Origin: Phallusia mammillata
Lineage: Eukaryota; Chordata; Ascidiacea; Phlebobranchia; Ascidiidae
Assembly: GCA_003260075.1 (NCBI GenBank)
Contig: QLIY01000021.1
Span: 128,839 to 192,838, forward strand
Direction: 5' to 3'
DNA length: 64,000 nt
In this document: in pieces, positions 1 through 12,300 of the stretch
Position numbering within the stretch: the stretch's first letter is position 1
How the letters are laid out: every line of letters starts with the position of its first letter
Position numbers and translations under genes: made by a program
The notes under the pieces: generated by a model
Seen by the model: the letters and a program-made list of their open reading frames with translations, nothing else
Databases searched by the model: none
Told to the model about the DNA's origin: nothing

Positions 1-1440
1 ACTATGCATGTTTTAAAAATTTTGTAAAAGATTTTCTTGCTGTACAATGTTATCATACTATTGCTACAATAAAGATGGGATCACCTTTCAAGGCAAGAGC
101 TTGATATATCTTTCACTGTTAAATTTAACATTTTTTCTCACATTTTCAAACCATTGGCTGGTTTAATGGTAAAAGTTACGGCCCAAACAGACATAAAAAG
201 CGACATGCTTTATTTTTCAAACGTTTGGGCAAATGCTCATGGCATCATCAGTGATATAAAGGCCACATCATTGACTGGTTATTGCAGCCATATAAGCATA
301 ATTGGCACTGGCCATGTAATTAGATTCTATGGTAACCAAATGATTTCTTTCAGACAATGGAAATTCGACGTACAATTCCAGTTTGTGAGAATATTGACCA
401 GAAAGTGAAAGTTTGTGATCTTTTATGGCTTTCAACGTATCAGGTAGCAGTAACATATGTTGCTGTGCCAGAAAGCAATGAGGCTGAGGCTGCTGGTGGT
501 GGACAGCCAAGTCTTTTTCTAGCCAATCTACCACCAGCAAAGGAACAAAACAAAACCCCCCCCCCCTCATTTTTTTCAAATTTTCAAAGCATTGACTGGT
601 TTAATGGTAAAAATTACGGCCCAAACAGACATAAAAAGCGACATGCTTTATTTTTCAAATATTTGGGCAAATGCTCATGGCATCATCAGTGATATGAAGG
701 CCACATCATTGACTGGTTATTGCAGCCATATAAGGATAATTGGCACTGGCCATGTAATTAGATTCTATGGCAACCATATGATTTGCCCCCCCCCCGTAGA
801 AAGGATGGTTCACTTCAACAATACACACCAGTAAGATTGATTATTATGCATGTTTTAAACATTTTGTAAAAAAAAATTCTTGCTGTACAACGTTATCATA
901 CTATTGCTACAATAAAGATGGGATCACCTATTGATTTCAAGGCAAGAGCCTGAATATGTCTGTCACTGTTAAATTTTTCATTTTTTTCAAATTTTCAAAG
1001 CATTGACTGGTTTAATGGTAAAAATTACGGCCCAAACAGACATAAAAAGCGACATGCTTTATTTTTCAAATATTTGGGCAAATGCTCATGGCATCATCAG
1101 TGATATGAAGGCCACATCATTGACTGGTTATTGCAGCCATATAAGGATAATTGGCACTGGCCATGTAATTAGATTCTATGGCAACCATATGATTTGTTTC
1201 AGACAATGGAAATTCGACGTACAATTCCAGTTTGTGAGAATATTGACCAGAAAGTGAAAGTTTGTGATCTTTTATGGCTTTCAACATATCAGGTAGCAGT
1301 AACATATGTTGCTGTGCCAGAAAGCAATGAGGCCGAGGCAGGTGGTGGTGGACAGCTAAGTCTTTTTCTAGCCAATCTACCACCAGCAAAGGAACAAAAC
1401 AAAAGTATTGTCTGGACAAGTTTTGAAGATCCGTGTTATG
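1..1440 (+). repeat. Triplicated block at C-run junctions
   Basis: Three overlapping copies of one intron/exon segment: 1-555, 567-785 (intron only) and 840-1440. They are separated by C runs at 556-566 and 786-795. The middle copy is bounded by C runs on both sides. Only the third copy continues into a complete exon with donor, so it is taken as the real locus. Confidence 0.8.
354..555 (+). pseudogene. Truncated extra copy of NUP214 exon 1203-1440
   Basis: Repeats the acceptor and the first about 200 bases of the exon at 1203-1440, with a few substitutions (for example Ala-Ala-Gly instead of Ala-Gly-Gly in the Gly-rich loop). It is cut at an 11-base C run (556-566) before the FEDPCYG end and has no donor. 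Its flanking intron (1-353) also repeats 840-1200. It looks like an alternative haplotype left in the assembly rather than a second exon. Confidence 0.75.
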
Positions 1441-3308
1441 GTAAGATTTACTGATTGATCCACGTTAAGTGGTAAAATAAGATGCTATTTGCTCTTGTGT
1501 GTGTTTTGTGGGTCTATATTTACAAATATGTTTTTATTTCTTTTTGTAATTTAGTTATTCAGCCGGTTCGCACCGGTTCTATAGAACCGTCTCATGAAAT
1601 TTTATGAGATTAGCGAACCGGTTAGCATTACTGGTTACTGTCAATGGACTTTTGCAGCAGAACCGGCTAAAAAATATGACTTTTGTGATAGAACCGATTG
1701 GCGAAAAATTGGAATCCCACCACTGGATATAAGTTATTAAATATATATAGTGTTGGGTATATGTCAGCAAGTGATTAAAATCTAAAACACATTAAAAAGG
1801 TTACCAAATCCACAAGTGTTTATTATAATACGTTGCAATTACAGTATAACTGAGTTGAACTATTCAAATGCCTTCATCTTAGGACATTTGGGTCTAATTT
1901 ATTTCCAGGTCCTACCGCATCATGGTTTAATAATGAGTTTTCCAATTTAGAATAAAGTCACATTTTTTTCCTATTTTAAAATAAGCTCAAACAGTAAATT
2001 AATCTGCACATCGATACTTTTGTGACACAGGAATGCCTGGCCCTCAAGCCCCACATTTTTATTCCAACTACTTGGACAAATGGAACCTTTTTGTGCTTGC
2101 TTCTTCCAGGGCCTCGGAAACTGCAGTGCTTGGTAAAAATAAACAGGTAAGGACCGCATGGTTATTAGGGATGGGCCAAAACTGCAAATGTTCTGTTTGG
2201 TCGAGCACCGAGCATCTCACGGTCGAGCACCGAGCATCTCACCCTCGGCCGAGCCTGGTGCATTGTGACGTCACAAACATTCCCAATTCCAGCTAGTTTT
2301 GTAGCTTTACTAGGTCTCTTACGTCACCAGCAATTTTTTAAGCTGTACAGACCCCAGAAATACGAGCTATTCCAACATCTGACGCATTTAATAAAACAGT
2401 CATTTTTGTTCTTGGATGACCTTTCGAACATAACTTTCGTATAAATGGGCATGAATATGCAAATTTAATGCTCGGGGCAGCTTGTTCAACTGCTCAGCCG
2501 AGCACCAAGCATCAAAAATAGCGATGCTCGGTACCGAGTACTCGGGTTCTGGCTCGGCTCGGCCCATCCCTAGTGTTTATATTACTCACATAAATACTTG
2601 CTTTTCTGAATGAACACTTGTTTTGTAAAGAATGGCTGGGAAATTTGGAACCTTGACGACTCGTGTAGAGTTCAACTACCAATGCAAGAAGAAAGTGAAC
2701 AGTCACCTCTTGGAACCGCTGTCATGTACAACGCCAAAAAAGGGATTGTAGTTGGTTGGTGGTGCTTTTCTTTCTTTAGGACACTAATTTTGTAGTGTTT
2801 TCAAAACAGATGAATATGGTGATTCACATGACCCATTTTTATCTGTACTTTTTTTTGATATGTATCTCATGCATGTTCAAAAACATCTTTCTGTTGAAAA
2901 GATACCTGTGATTTTTATAAGATAAAGGGGGTGAAACCTTGATCTCCCGTTAGCAGCAATGTTAATGTCATAATATTTATTTGTAATAATGATTATATTT
3001 GACTCAAAATGTTTGTGGAGAATAAGTCGCTCAGAATCTTCTATCAATAAAAGCACTACTAAGGGTTTGATGCACGGGCAATTGAAAAACAGTTTGTAAA
3101 CCACTATAATATGTCGACATGTTATATTTTTTTGCTAGATGACACTAGAGAGTGTGGTCCGATGCCAGTCTACACAATGTTGTCCACTGACGGGAAACTA
3201 TGCTTGTTTCATATAATCAACCTACAGCCAGTAGAAGATTATCCAAATCTGATTGTTGAAGCAAAACAACTTTCAATTGAAGGGGAAAGATCAGCAGTAC
3301 CCAGCAAT
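801..3308 (+). CDS. NUP214: NUP214 exons: end of the N-terminal beta-propeller
   Basis: Five exons (801-830, 1203-1440, 2031-2146, 2631-2754, 3139-3308) encode about 226 residues of the last propeller blades. The first visible exon reads KDGSLQQYTP and is truncated on its left by a C run at 786-795. Recognisable blocks follow in family order: KVCDLLWLSTYQVAVTY, then FEDPCYG, then LDKWNLFVLASS, then WEIWNLDDSCRVQLP, then MLSTDGKLCLFHIINLQP. In vertebrate NUP214 this domain binds the mRNA-export helicase DDX19; that role is inferred from the family. The donor after exon 2631-2754 is a weak GTTGGT, chosen because it alone keeps the frame into GAT of the next exon. Confidence 0.88.
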
Positions 3309-6300
3309 GTAATATTTGCTCACGTTTTATAACTTCCAAACAATTTACAAAACTTACAACAAAATATATTAGACTGTTATGATATTTTGTAAATAGCACT
3401 GACATTCCAAATTGCGTTGTCTGAACCAGTTTTGTAAATTGTGCGTCAAATTTTTTTCAATATACTTTTTTAAATTAGAAGTAATAGTTTCTCTAAAGTT
3501 TGTATGTCATGCTACTAAAGAACATTAATTATACAATTGAAAAGCATCATTTGCAAACAGGTTTTGAACCGTCAAAAAACGGTTTAACATATTAACTTAG
3601 AATTTTTCTGTAGTCTGGCAGTTTGGATGTTGGCCTGGCCAAACCTTTGCTGACCCCTAGTGGAAAACAGAAACTGGCTGTGAAACCATCACTGGCGATT
3701 AAAACAAGCACGCCGAAAGTAAATCTTGGAGCAGCACAAGATAATAACCAATCTCAGGTAACTAAAACATGTCTCTAACCTAAATTCATCTCACAATTTT
3801 TAAATAGATTTTAAATGTGTAACTATGCACTTCTAGCCTATAAGGTCTAATTATTGCAGCTGGTGACAAGAGATTGACGATATGAGCTAATGTTGCCACC
3901 TTACAGCACTCCAGTATGTGATTTAATCTGATCATTTTCTCTTACAGTATCCCTGCTTACTTGCTATTTTCATTTCTAGTAATAAATGTGTGACTAACAA
4001 AGTTTTTTGTCATAATTTGAAATATTGTTTTCCACAGTTGTCTCTTACGCCTGTGCAAGGATTTCAGCAGCCAATGAAACCTCTATCAGAAGATAAAATT
4101 GCAAGAAGCTCTTCGCCGGTTGCCAAATCTCTGACAAGCTCATTTACGATGTTGAAGTCCAATCCAGCTTTTACAGTAATTCAATGGATTTTTTAGTTTC
4201 TCAGCAGATTTGTTTGAGTGGTAGCTTATAGGGATGGTCCAAAACAGCAAATGTTCTGTTTGGTCTAACACTGAGCATCTCTTTGTAATGCTTGTTGCTT
4301 AGCTTTTTTTACCCTCTAAAACATTTAAAAAATGTCATTTTAGTTCTTATCCTTTCAAACACTAGTTTCGCGTATTAGCAGGGCGTGAGTATGTAAAAAA
4401 GAGCATGAAATTTGCATATTTATTAAAACTAGTCTTTGAAAAGGTATCCAAGAACAAAAATAATTGTTTTATTAATATGCCATATGTTGGAATAACACAT
4501 ATTTCTGGGGTCTGTATAGCTAAACACACAGCTGGTGACAGAAGGTACCTTGGAAAGCTACAAAACTAGCGTGAAATTAAGAATGTTTGTGATGTCATAA
4601 TGCACCGGCCGAGCATGCTCATCTTATGGTAATGCTCGTGCTCGACCAAATAGAACATTTGCAGTTTTGGCCCATCCCCAGCACCGAGCATCAAAAACAG
4701 CGATGCTCGGTAAGGTTCTGGCTTGGCTTGGCCTATCACTGGTAGCTTCTAACTCAGGGGTCGGCAACCCCTGGCATGCGTGCCAAGATTGGCACGTGAG
4801 GTGGTGTTTCATGGCACGCCAACCAATTTGCGTGTTTATATTGAAGTAACAACTTAACCTGTTACACTGCTTGTTTTCAGTTTTTATCATGCCATTGTTT
4901 TAAAATTAGCCTTACATGCACAAAGCACTCTGCTTTCTCTTTATTATTGATACCTGCTGGCAAGAACTGCTATTATTTAGAAAAACGTTGGCACGCGAGG
5001 TCATTAACACATGGAATTAACAAGTAAAGTGGCATGCGTCGCCCAAAATGTTGCCGACCTCTGTTCTAACTTGACCCATGGGCGTTTGTTGTGTAAAAGT
5101 TGCAATCCACTGCTTTACAGTGGGCAGAAAACAAATTAAAAAACTTCTTATCACACCTAAATTATGCAATGTTTTGTTAAAGCAACTGTTGGCTTGAAAG
5201 CAGTCACAGCAAGCTTGATTTTGTTTTGTAGAGATTGCCAGAGTCTCCAGTACCAAGTATGCCTGAAACAGATTTAACAAGTTCAACACAACAACCACCA
5301 TCTTTTACTACAGAAGCACTGCCAAGTCAAAACAGGTAGGGAATTCTGTAAAGGGAAATGAATGGGTGTTGGTAAAGAGTAAACATCCAAGTGTAATTTT
5401 GTTATTAAGTCATGGATTGTAACATTTCTGAATGGACTCAAATAAACGTAAAAATGTGAGAGCCATTACCTGCTTTTGTTATGAATCATTATTTTAATTT
5501 CTCAAATGTCTATTGTGGGAGCATGTTAAGTAAGCTGCAGACAGGACATGTTGTTTTTCGCTATGAGGTTACACCAGTGCAGCTGGTGACAAGAGATTGG
5601 CCATAGGCATTGAACAGGTTTTGTGAGGCATGACTTTTCAGCCTGTTACTCCCAACAAACTGGAGTGACGTTGGATGACAACAGTAGCCAATATGACCAA
5701 TCTCTTGTAGCCATCTGCACTGATGAGATAAGTTTTGGGTGCACTGTCTGCCACTTGCTTATCATGTACTGGATCATTGCTTTTATATTAAAAACATGTT
5801 GCTTTAAAAGAATAAAAAATGTATAAATTACTTAGTTGTCATGTCATAATACCTCGCAACGGCTGTAAAGCATCTTCTGTGGTCACCAGATACTATTCAT
5901 GCTTGTATTTAAAAAAAAGACAAATACTAATCAACAATATGCTATTCAGTGCATATTTTTTGCTAAAAAAGGTGTGTGGATAATAAAATGATCAAACTTT
6001 TTTGTAGTAAAAACTGATCTTTTTTGTCCAGTGCTCCTGCATTGAGAGTGCAAGCAAAAAAATCTGCTCAACACAATGTGCTAGGAAGTGGGTCACCTTT
6101 CAAAACCCCTCAGCCAAAACCCCAAACTCCAGTAAATTTGGAACAACCAGCTCCAAACAGAGGTTACTTGCTAGTTGTACGATTTGGTACTGTACTCCAT
6201 TATACCACCAGTTTTCATAACAAAATGACTGTTTTAACAGAGTAGTAAATATTGTTGAATGCTCTAGCTTTGTGATGCTATGCTATGTATGGGACCAAAT

Positions 6301-9300
6301 TTTCTGACAAAGCTTGTACCTTTTATTCTAACTTTTTTAGTGCACAAAATGACTTTTTTGACATAGTAGTAATTATCCTCAAATACTCGACGTTCAGATG
6401 TATAGGACTATTTCGTGTTTTTTTTTGTGGCAAAAAGTCTCTAAAACGTTTTTTTTTTTATTCTAACTGTAGTTTCATCTCTTCCATCATTTTCTGAGGC
6501 AACACCTGAAAGCTCAGAAAAGCTAAAGCGTAAATCTGTGATTGGAAAAACCAGAGGTGAAAGCTGTTTCCTTAATATCTACTGATTTAATTCTCAAAAA
6601 AATTGTTACGGTCAAGCGTTATTGACAAAAAATATGTTTTTTCTAGAGCGAGTGAATTCAATACAGTCAACTGATGCTGAAGTGCTTGCTGACAGCATTC
6701 GTAGTGAGATTGTCGACTTTGATCGTGAGTTGGCTTCTTTTCTACAAGAATCTGTTCCTGTTAAACAAGAGGTTGAAGGTCTGGATGTGGAAATAGCAAA
6801 GTCTGATCTTCAAAAGGTGAAACGTTAGTTCAAGAAAAGTAATTTTTGAAAAAAGTGAGAATTAGATCTGTAAAAAAGATTTATGTTGCTTGATTTTAGT
6901 GTTGTCTAATTGTTTTGTGAAGAAAAGTGCTTTACTATTTGTCTTCTTAATAATTGGTAGTTTTTTTGGTAGTTAATTGGTAAGTATTTTTTTAGTATTG
7001 CCAGCGATAGATTAATAGGGATTTCTATAAGACCAAATTGTGTGCAATTTACAGCAATTAGATATATGTTTAATGATTAGTAGTAGTTTCATCAAATTAA
7101 ATTTACAAAAATTATTTCAAGTTTGTAATTTAAACATTTCGTTAATTTTATTTGTGTTTTTTAGGACGTTGTCAAATTGTGCGACTTTCGAAATGACATC
7201 ATAAAACTGACTACTGATCAGCACGATGAGATTAAAACGGCTCGTACACATTGTTTGGAAACATTCTCAGCACTGAAGAATGTTGAAATGAGAAAAAAGA
7301 GAATTGAAAATCCGGCATACAGAAATGCTTTACATTCAAGACAGTTGGATCTGGCAGACAAACGAAAAATGAAAGTAAGTTTATTTGTTTTCGTGAAACA
7401 AAAACAACAAACATTTATGTATTGTGAAGCACCAGGCATTTAGCAAGTACTCAGTGCTTGGCTAAATATTTTAGACATTTAAAACCACACCGGTAAATGT
7501 TAAATTCTTTGAATTACTGTCCGTATAGTCAGACATGTTTGTTTAATAAACTGTCCAAATCTTTTTTTGAAAAAATGATTTAACGATTTTTTTCTTTAGG
7601 ATGAACATCTTTTAATTTGTGTTTCAGAATAATGAGATTGTGTTTGCAAAAAATTTGTTAAAACAACTGTTAAAACAACATTGGCTTGTGTATCTTGTGA
7701 GTTGTGTTGTAAGATGCAGTTTTGTTTATGAAGTGCAAAAAAAGTGTTAACCCCCCCCCCCTTCTGATTAAGTAAACTACAACCAATTGCTTGTCACTAA
7801 AACCCAACAAACACGTAGTTTAGTGTGGTGCTTTACAACCCTTTTAAGCTTTCAAAACCCAATTAAGGTTACATAAGTTGTACAACTTGCAATCGAAAGG
7901 TGTCTGAATTTTAAGTCATGCTGATCTAAGCCTCAAAGATTTAATTTATGTTCAAATTTATTTTGCATGTTGGCATTGTATGTCGGCATATGTTTGTTGT
8001 GTATGGTAATTTGCTTTACAAACAACTGTTAACAAATGTCCCCCCCCCCGCTAAACAAACATCATTTTTAGGATGTTCGTTCACAATTTCAATACATTAG
8101 AGAGGCTATCAAGCAAACTGATTCAGCTTTGGACGAACAATGGCAAAAGTTTATACAAAGCCAAAAGTCGTCAAGTGTACGAAAATCCAAACGCAGAATG
8201 CAGGTAAAGTTGTGTAATTTTTTAAGCCATAATGTTTCAAGTATTTTTTTCTAATTTCTGATTAAGTAAACTACAACCAATTGCTTGTCACTAAAACCCA
8301 ACAGACACGTAGTTTGGTGTGGTGCTTTACAACCCTTTTAAGCTTTCAAAACCCAGTTAAGGTTACATAAGTTGTACAACTTGTCATCGAGAGGTGCCTA
8401 AATTTTAAGTCGTGCTGATCTAAGCCTCGGTGATTTGATTTGATTTATGTTTAAAATTATTTTGCATGTTGGCATTGTATGTCGGCATATGTTTCTTGTG
8501 TATGGTAATTTGCTTTACAAACAACTGTTAACAAATGGTTTTATTCTAAAAACAGAAAGAACATTTTTGAAAAAGCAATAAAGCAAACAGCTGATAATCA
8601 AAAGTGGCTTACAATTAACAAATACCATAGTAACATAATTTTTCACCCTAATACATATTGTAGATGGAAGAAACAAATATGATCCACAAAGTGATTCTTA
8701 ACCAGATGCAGGTTTTGCACGAGAAAGAAAGAGCCATTATGCTTCTCGGCCAACAAATGGATAAGTAATGTTTTATTTGATACAAAACTGAATCCAGCAA
8801 ATTCAAAAATTGACTGTTTTTTGCAGGTTAAAGTTACTGCGAAGCAGCGCTATGCAGTCACCACTGCCCAGCTACTACAAGCAGAACAGAGGTTCATTTG
8901 GGGCAACAGGATCAGAAAGGTTTTCAAAATCAGTTTTGTAATGAGTGTAAAATATCACCTAACATGTCCTGTGTCACAAATGCTCAAAACAAAAATCACG
9001 CTTAACATGACAATCAATAGAGTGAGCAGTAGCTGATACTATGGCAGGCAACATGCTTGAAGATGATCGCTGTTTTGCCAAACTGTAATACTGAATAGGA
9101 AAACACATTTCGAAGTAAACAAAATCAGACGATGTATAAACTATATTTTGACAAGAGTCTAAAAACTGTACAGACAGAACCTCAACATTTAGCAGGTGGA
9201 GAAGCATAACTGCATCACATAAACACACTCACTAATCGGTTGCCATCAAAATGTGTTCCGTATTTAGCATTACACTGAACATGGACTTAATACTTTTGCC

Positions 9301-12300
9301 AGAAGAGCTCTATAGACTTGATGGACTTAGCTAAGCTCTAATCTTTATGTATAGTTCTATTACTTGAAGCACTGACCAATTTTTTTTTTCACTTTTACAG
9401 TGCTGACCTGTCACTACTTGCTGATTCACTAATTCATGATCAATCACCTCGAACCACAGCTCAGCCTGCCAGCTCACAAAAACAAAATACAACCATCAAG
9501 ATTTCTCCTAAGAAAACAAGCCAGCTGTCTCAGATTCTAGGAAGCAGAAAAAACACACCTGTTCGTGCTACATCTGGTATGCTAAAACTAATAAACTGCA
9601 TTGACACAATAGAAATGTAGAAATTTGTTTTTGTCATGCACTAGAACAGGGCTACTCAAACTTTCTTGCTCTGCGACCCCATTTTAGAACAGAAATTTCT
9701 ACGCGACCCCTTGATGGGTATGGTGCAAAGAAATACTTTAAATATACCCCCCCCCCGGGCTACTCAAACTTTCTTGCTCTGCGACCCCATTTTAGAACAG
9801 AAATATCTACGCGACCCCTTGATGGGTATGATGCAAAGAAATATTTTAAATATGTACCATTTAATGGCACCTAAAAAGTCTAAATTAATATCTAACTTGA
9901 TACACAGTCTTAGTTTTTATGAAGTCATAATCTCTATTGTGACGCTTGTGGTATCTGCTTTTCGCATTGTTTGCACACAATAGGCATAAAAAAGTCTGGC
10001 GCATATGGTTACTAGGCTGGTAATACTCTTTTAAGTTCTACAAAATGTCTTTAGAGCAGTTTGAATACACGGGAATGATGTTTAAACAATAAATGTACGC
10101 ACATACACCATTTATTGTGACTGACATAATAATCCGTAATGTTGCGCGACCCCAAAATTATATTACGCGACCCCAATTGGGACCCACAGTTTGAGAAGCC
10201 CTGCACTAGAACAGTGCTTTATAACTCTTTCCAGGCCAATAGCAGGATTAAAAGAATACGTGGACCATTCTATTTTTATTAGCAAGAGTACAGTGAGCAA
10301 AGTAACAAAATGAGGACTTATTATTTCAAATAGAATTTCAAAAACTATATGCTAAAATATCAAGTTCATCCTTAAATATAGTGGACATCTTGTTGGCCAA
10401 CCAAGAAAGTCACTAAATACCAATAGTATGGAACCACTGCGTTAGACCAAACTGTACCAATGTACATCTTTGCTTGTCCTAAATGGTAGAGCCACTAACA
10501 CAAGAACTGACTACAAAAAAGTTTGGTTATACTGAAATGGCACCCCAACCCTGATAGCCCTTACTGCCAGCAATTTTCCACAAATTGCATTTGAAATATT
10601 CGCATTGCTCTTCATGTCACCTAAAGGTATTTCGCAAACTTGTCTGGAGTGAGTTCTTGTATTAGTATTTTCCATCCTAAATATTGTTTTTTGTAGCTGC
10701 AAAACACACAAAGTAACGAAACTTATTTTCTCAGGGGCGCGATCAAACTTCATTGTTCCACCAATGAATCGTCGAAAGGACTTGAAAGCAGAATCTTCAT
10801 TGCAAAAATCAGAGTTATCTCAAGCTTCTTCATTTGACAGTGAACCAAGCGATAGTTACTCAACAGATTTAAGTAAATATGTTGCTGCAAAAATACATAT
10901 ATACAGTGTGCAAGTAAATTACTACTTGAAGTGGGCAATACCACTTACATGCCTTTTTTGTATTCTTTTTTTTATTTTTTTAATTACGCTTAACGCCCCC
11001 CCCCCACAGTGTGCAAGTAAATTACTACTTGAAGTGGGCAATACCACTTACATTGTAAGGATTTTAAAATTGACAAGTTTTAATGGGAAGTTCATCAAAT
11101 GCCTTTTTTGTATTCTTTTTTTTATTTTTTTAATTACGCTTAACATTATGAAAGATAAGAAAATGTACTGTTAATCAAAATTTAACATATTTATCATTAT
11201 ATTAGGCAACATATTACCTAGCTGTGACATCATAATCTCGGTCATGAGATTGACAAAGTATGTGCTTGTATTAATTTTGGACAATCCCATGTAGCAAAAC
11301 TAAATCTTTTTCGGATTTCCAACTTTTATTTTTCATTTATGTAATTTTTAGTCATCCCACTGATAGTATATTTTTACATAGGTTCTGGGACCAGTTCAGA
11401 AATTGCTAGTTCATCAAGATCAGTTCCATCAGTAAAATTGTCAGGGAGAGAGGGTAAGTTGTCATGAACTTTTACAAAAAATATCAGTGTTACCAATAAC
11501 GAATATTTATTGCAGCACCACATGCAGGATTGAGTAGAATGGCTGAAATGCAAAGAGGTCAAGGCATCAATCAAACCTGGAAGTCCCTACCAGTAAAACC
11601 TGAACCAGGTACACAACATAATTTAATGGGTGATTTATACCAGAGTTATTATTTATTAGGGATGGGCCGAGCCGAGCCAGAACCCAAGTACTCGGTACCG
11701 AGCGTCGCTGTTTTTAATGCTCGGTGCTCGCCCGAGCAGTTGCACAAACTGACCGGAGTGTTAAATTTGCACATTCATGCCCTGCTAACATATGTAACTC
11801 GTGTTCTAAAGGGTGTCAATGAACAAAAACGTATGATTTTTTAAATGCACTAGATGGTGGAAAAACGCGTACTTTATGGGCATATACAGCTCAATAAAAC
11901 ACCGCCGGTGACGTAAGAGGCCTTGCCCCCCCCCCCGGTGCTCGACCAAACAGAACATTTGCAGTTTTGGCACATCCCTATTATTTATGGTGGAAAATTC
12001 TGTCATTTTTACCTCTTCTTTTTTGTAAATCTCTCAAATTACTGGCAGTGTATAATCTGTTGCTGCCAGGTATAATATCAAATTTATAGATCTCTCTTTG
12101 GCCATTGCATTTTATACCAATGTTTCGACAACCTATACAGGTCGCCTTTATCGTGCGCACCCCCCCCCCCTCTCAAATTACTGGCAGTGTATAATCTGTT
12201 GCTGCCAGGTATAATATTAAATTTATAGATCTCTCTTTGGCCATTGCATTTTATACGAATGTTTCGACAACCTATACAGGTCGCCTTTATCGTGCACAGT

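Noticed and set aside
10764-11174. 136-residue + strand open frame
   Set aside because: Starts inside a real NUP214 exon but then reads through intron and the C-run duplication.
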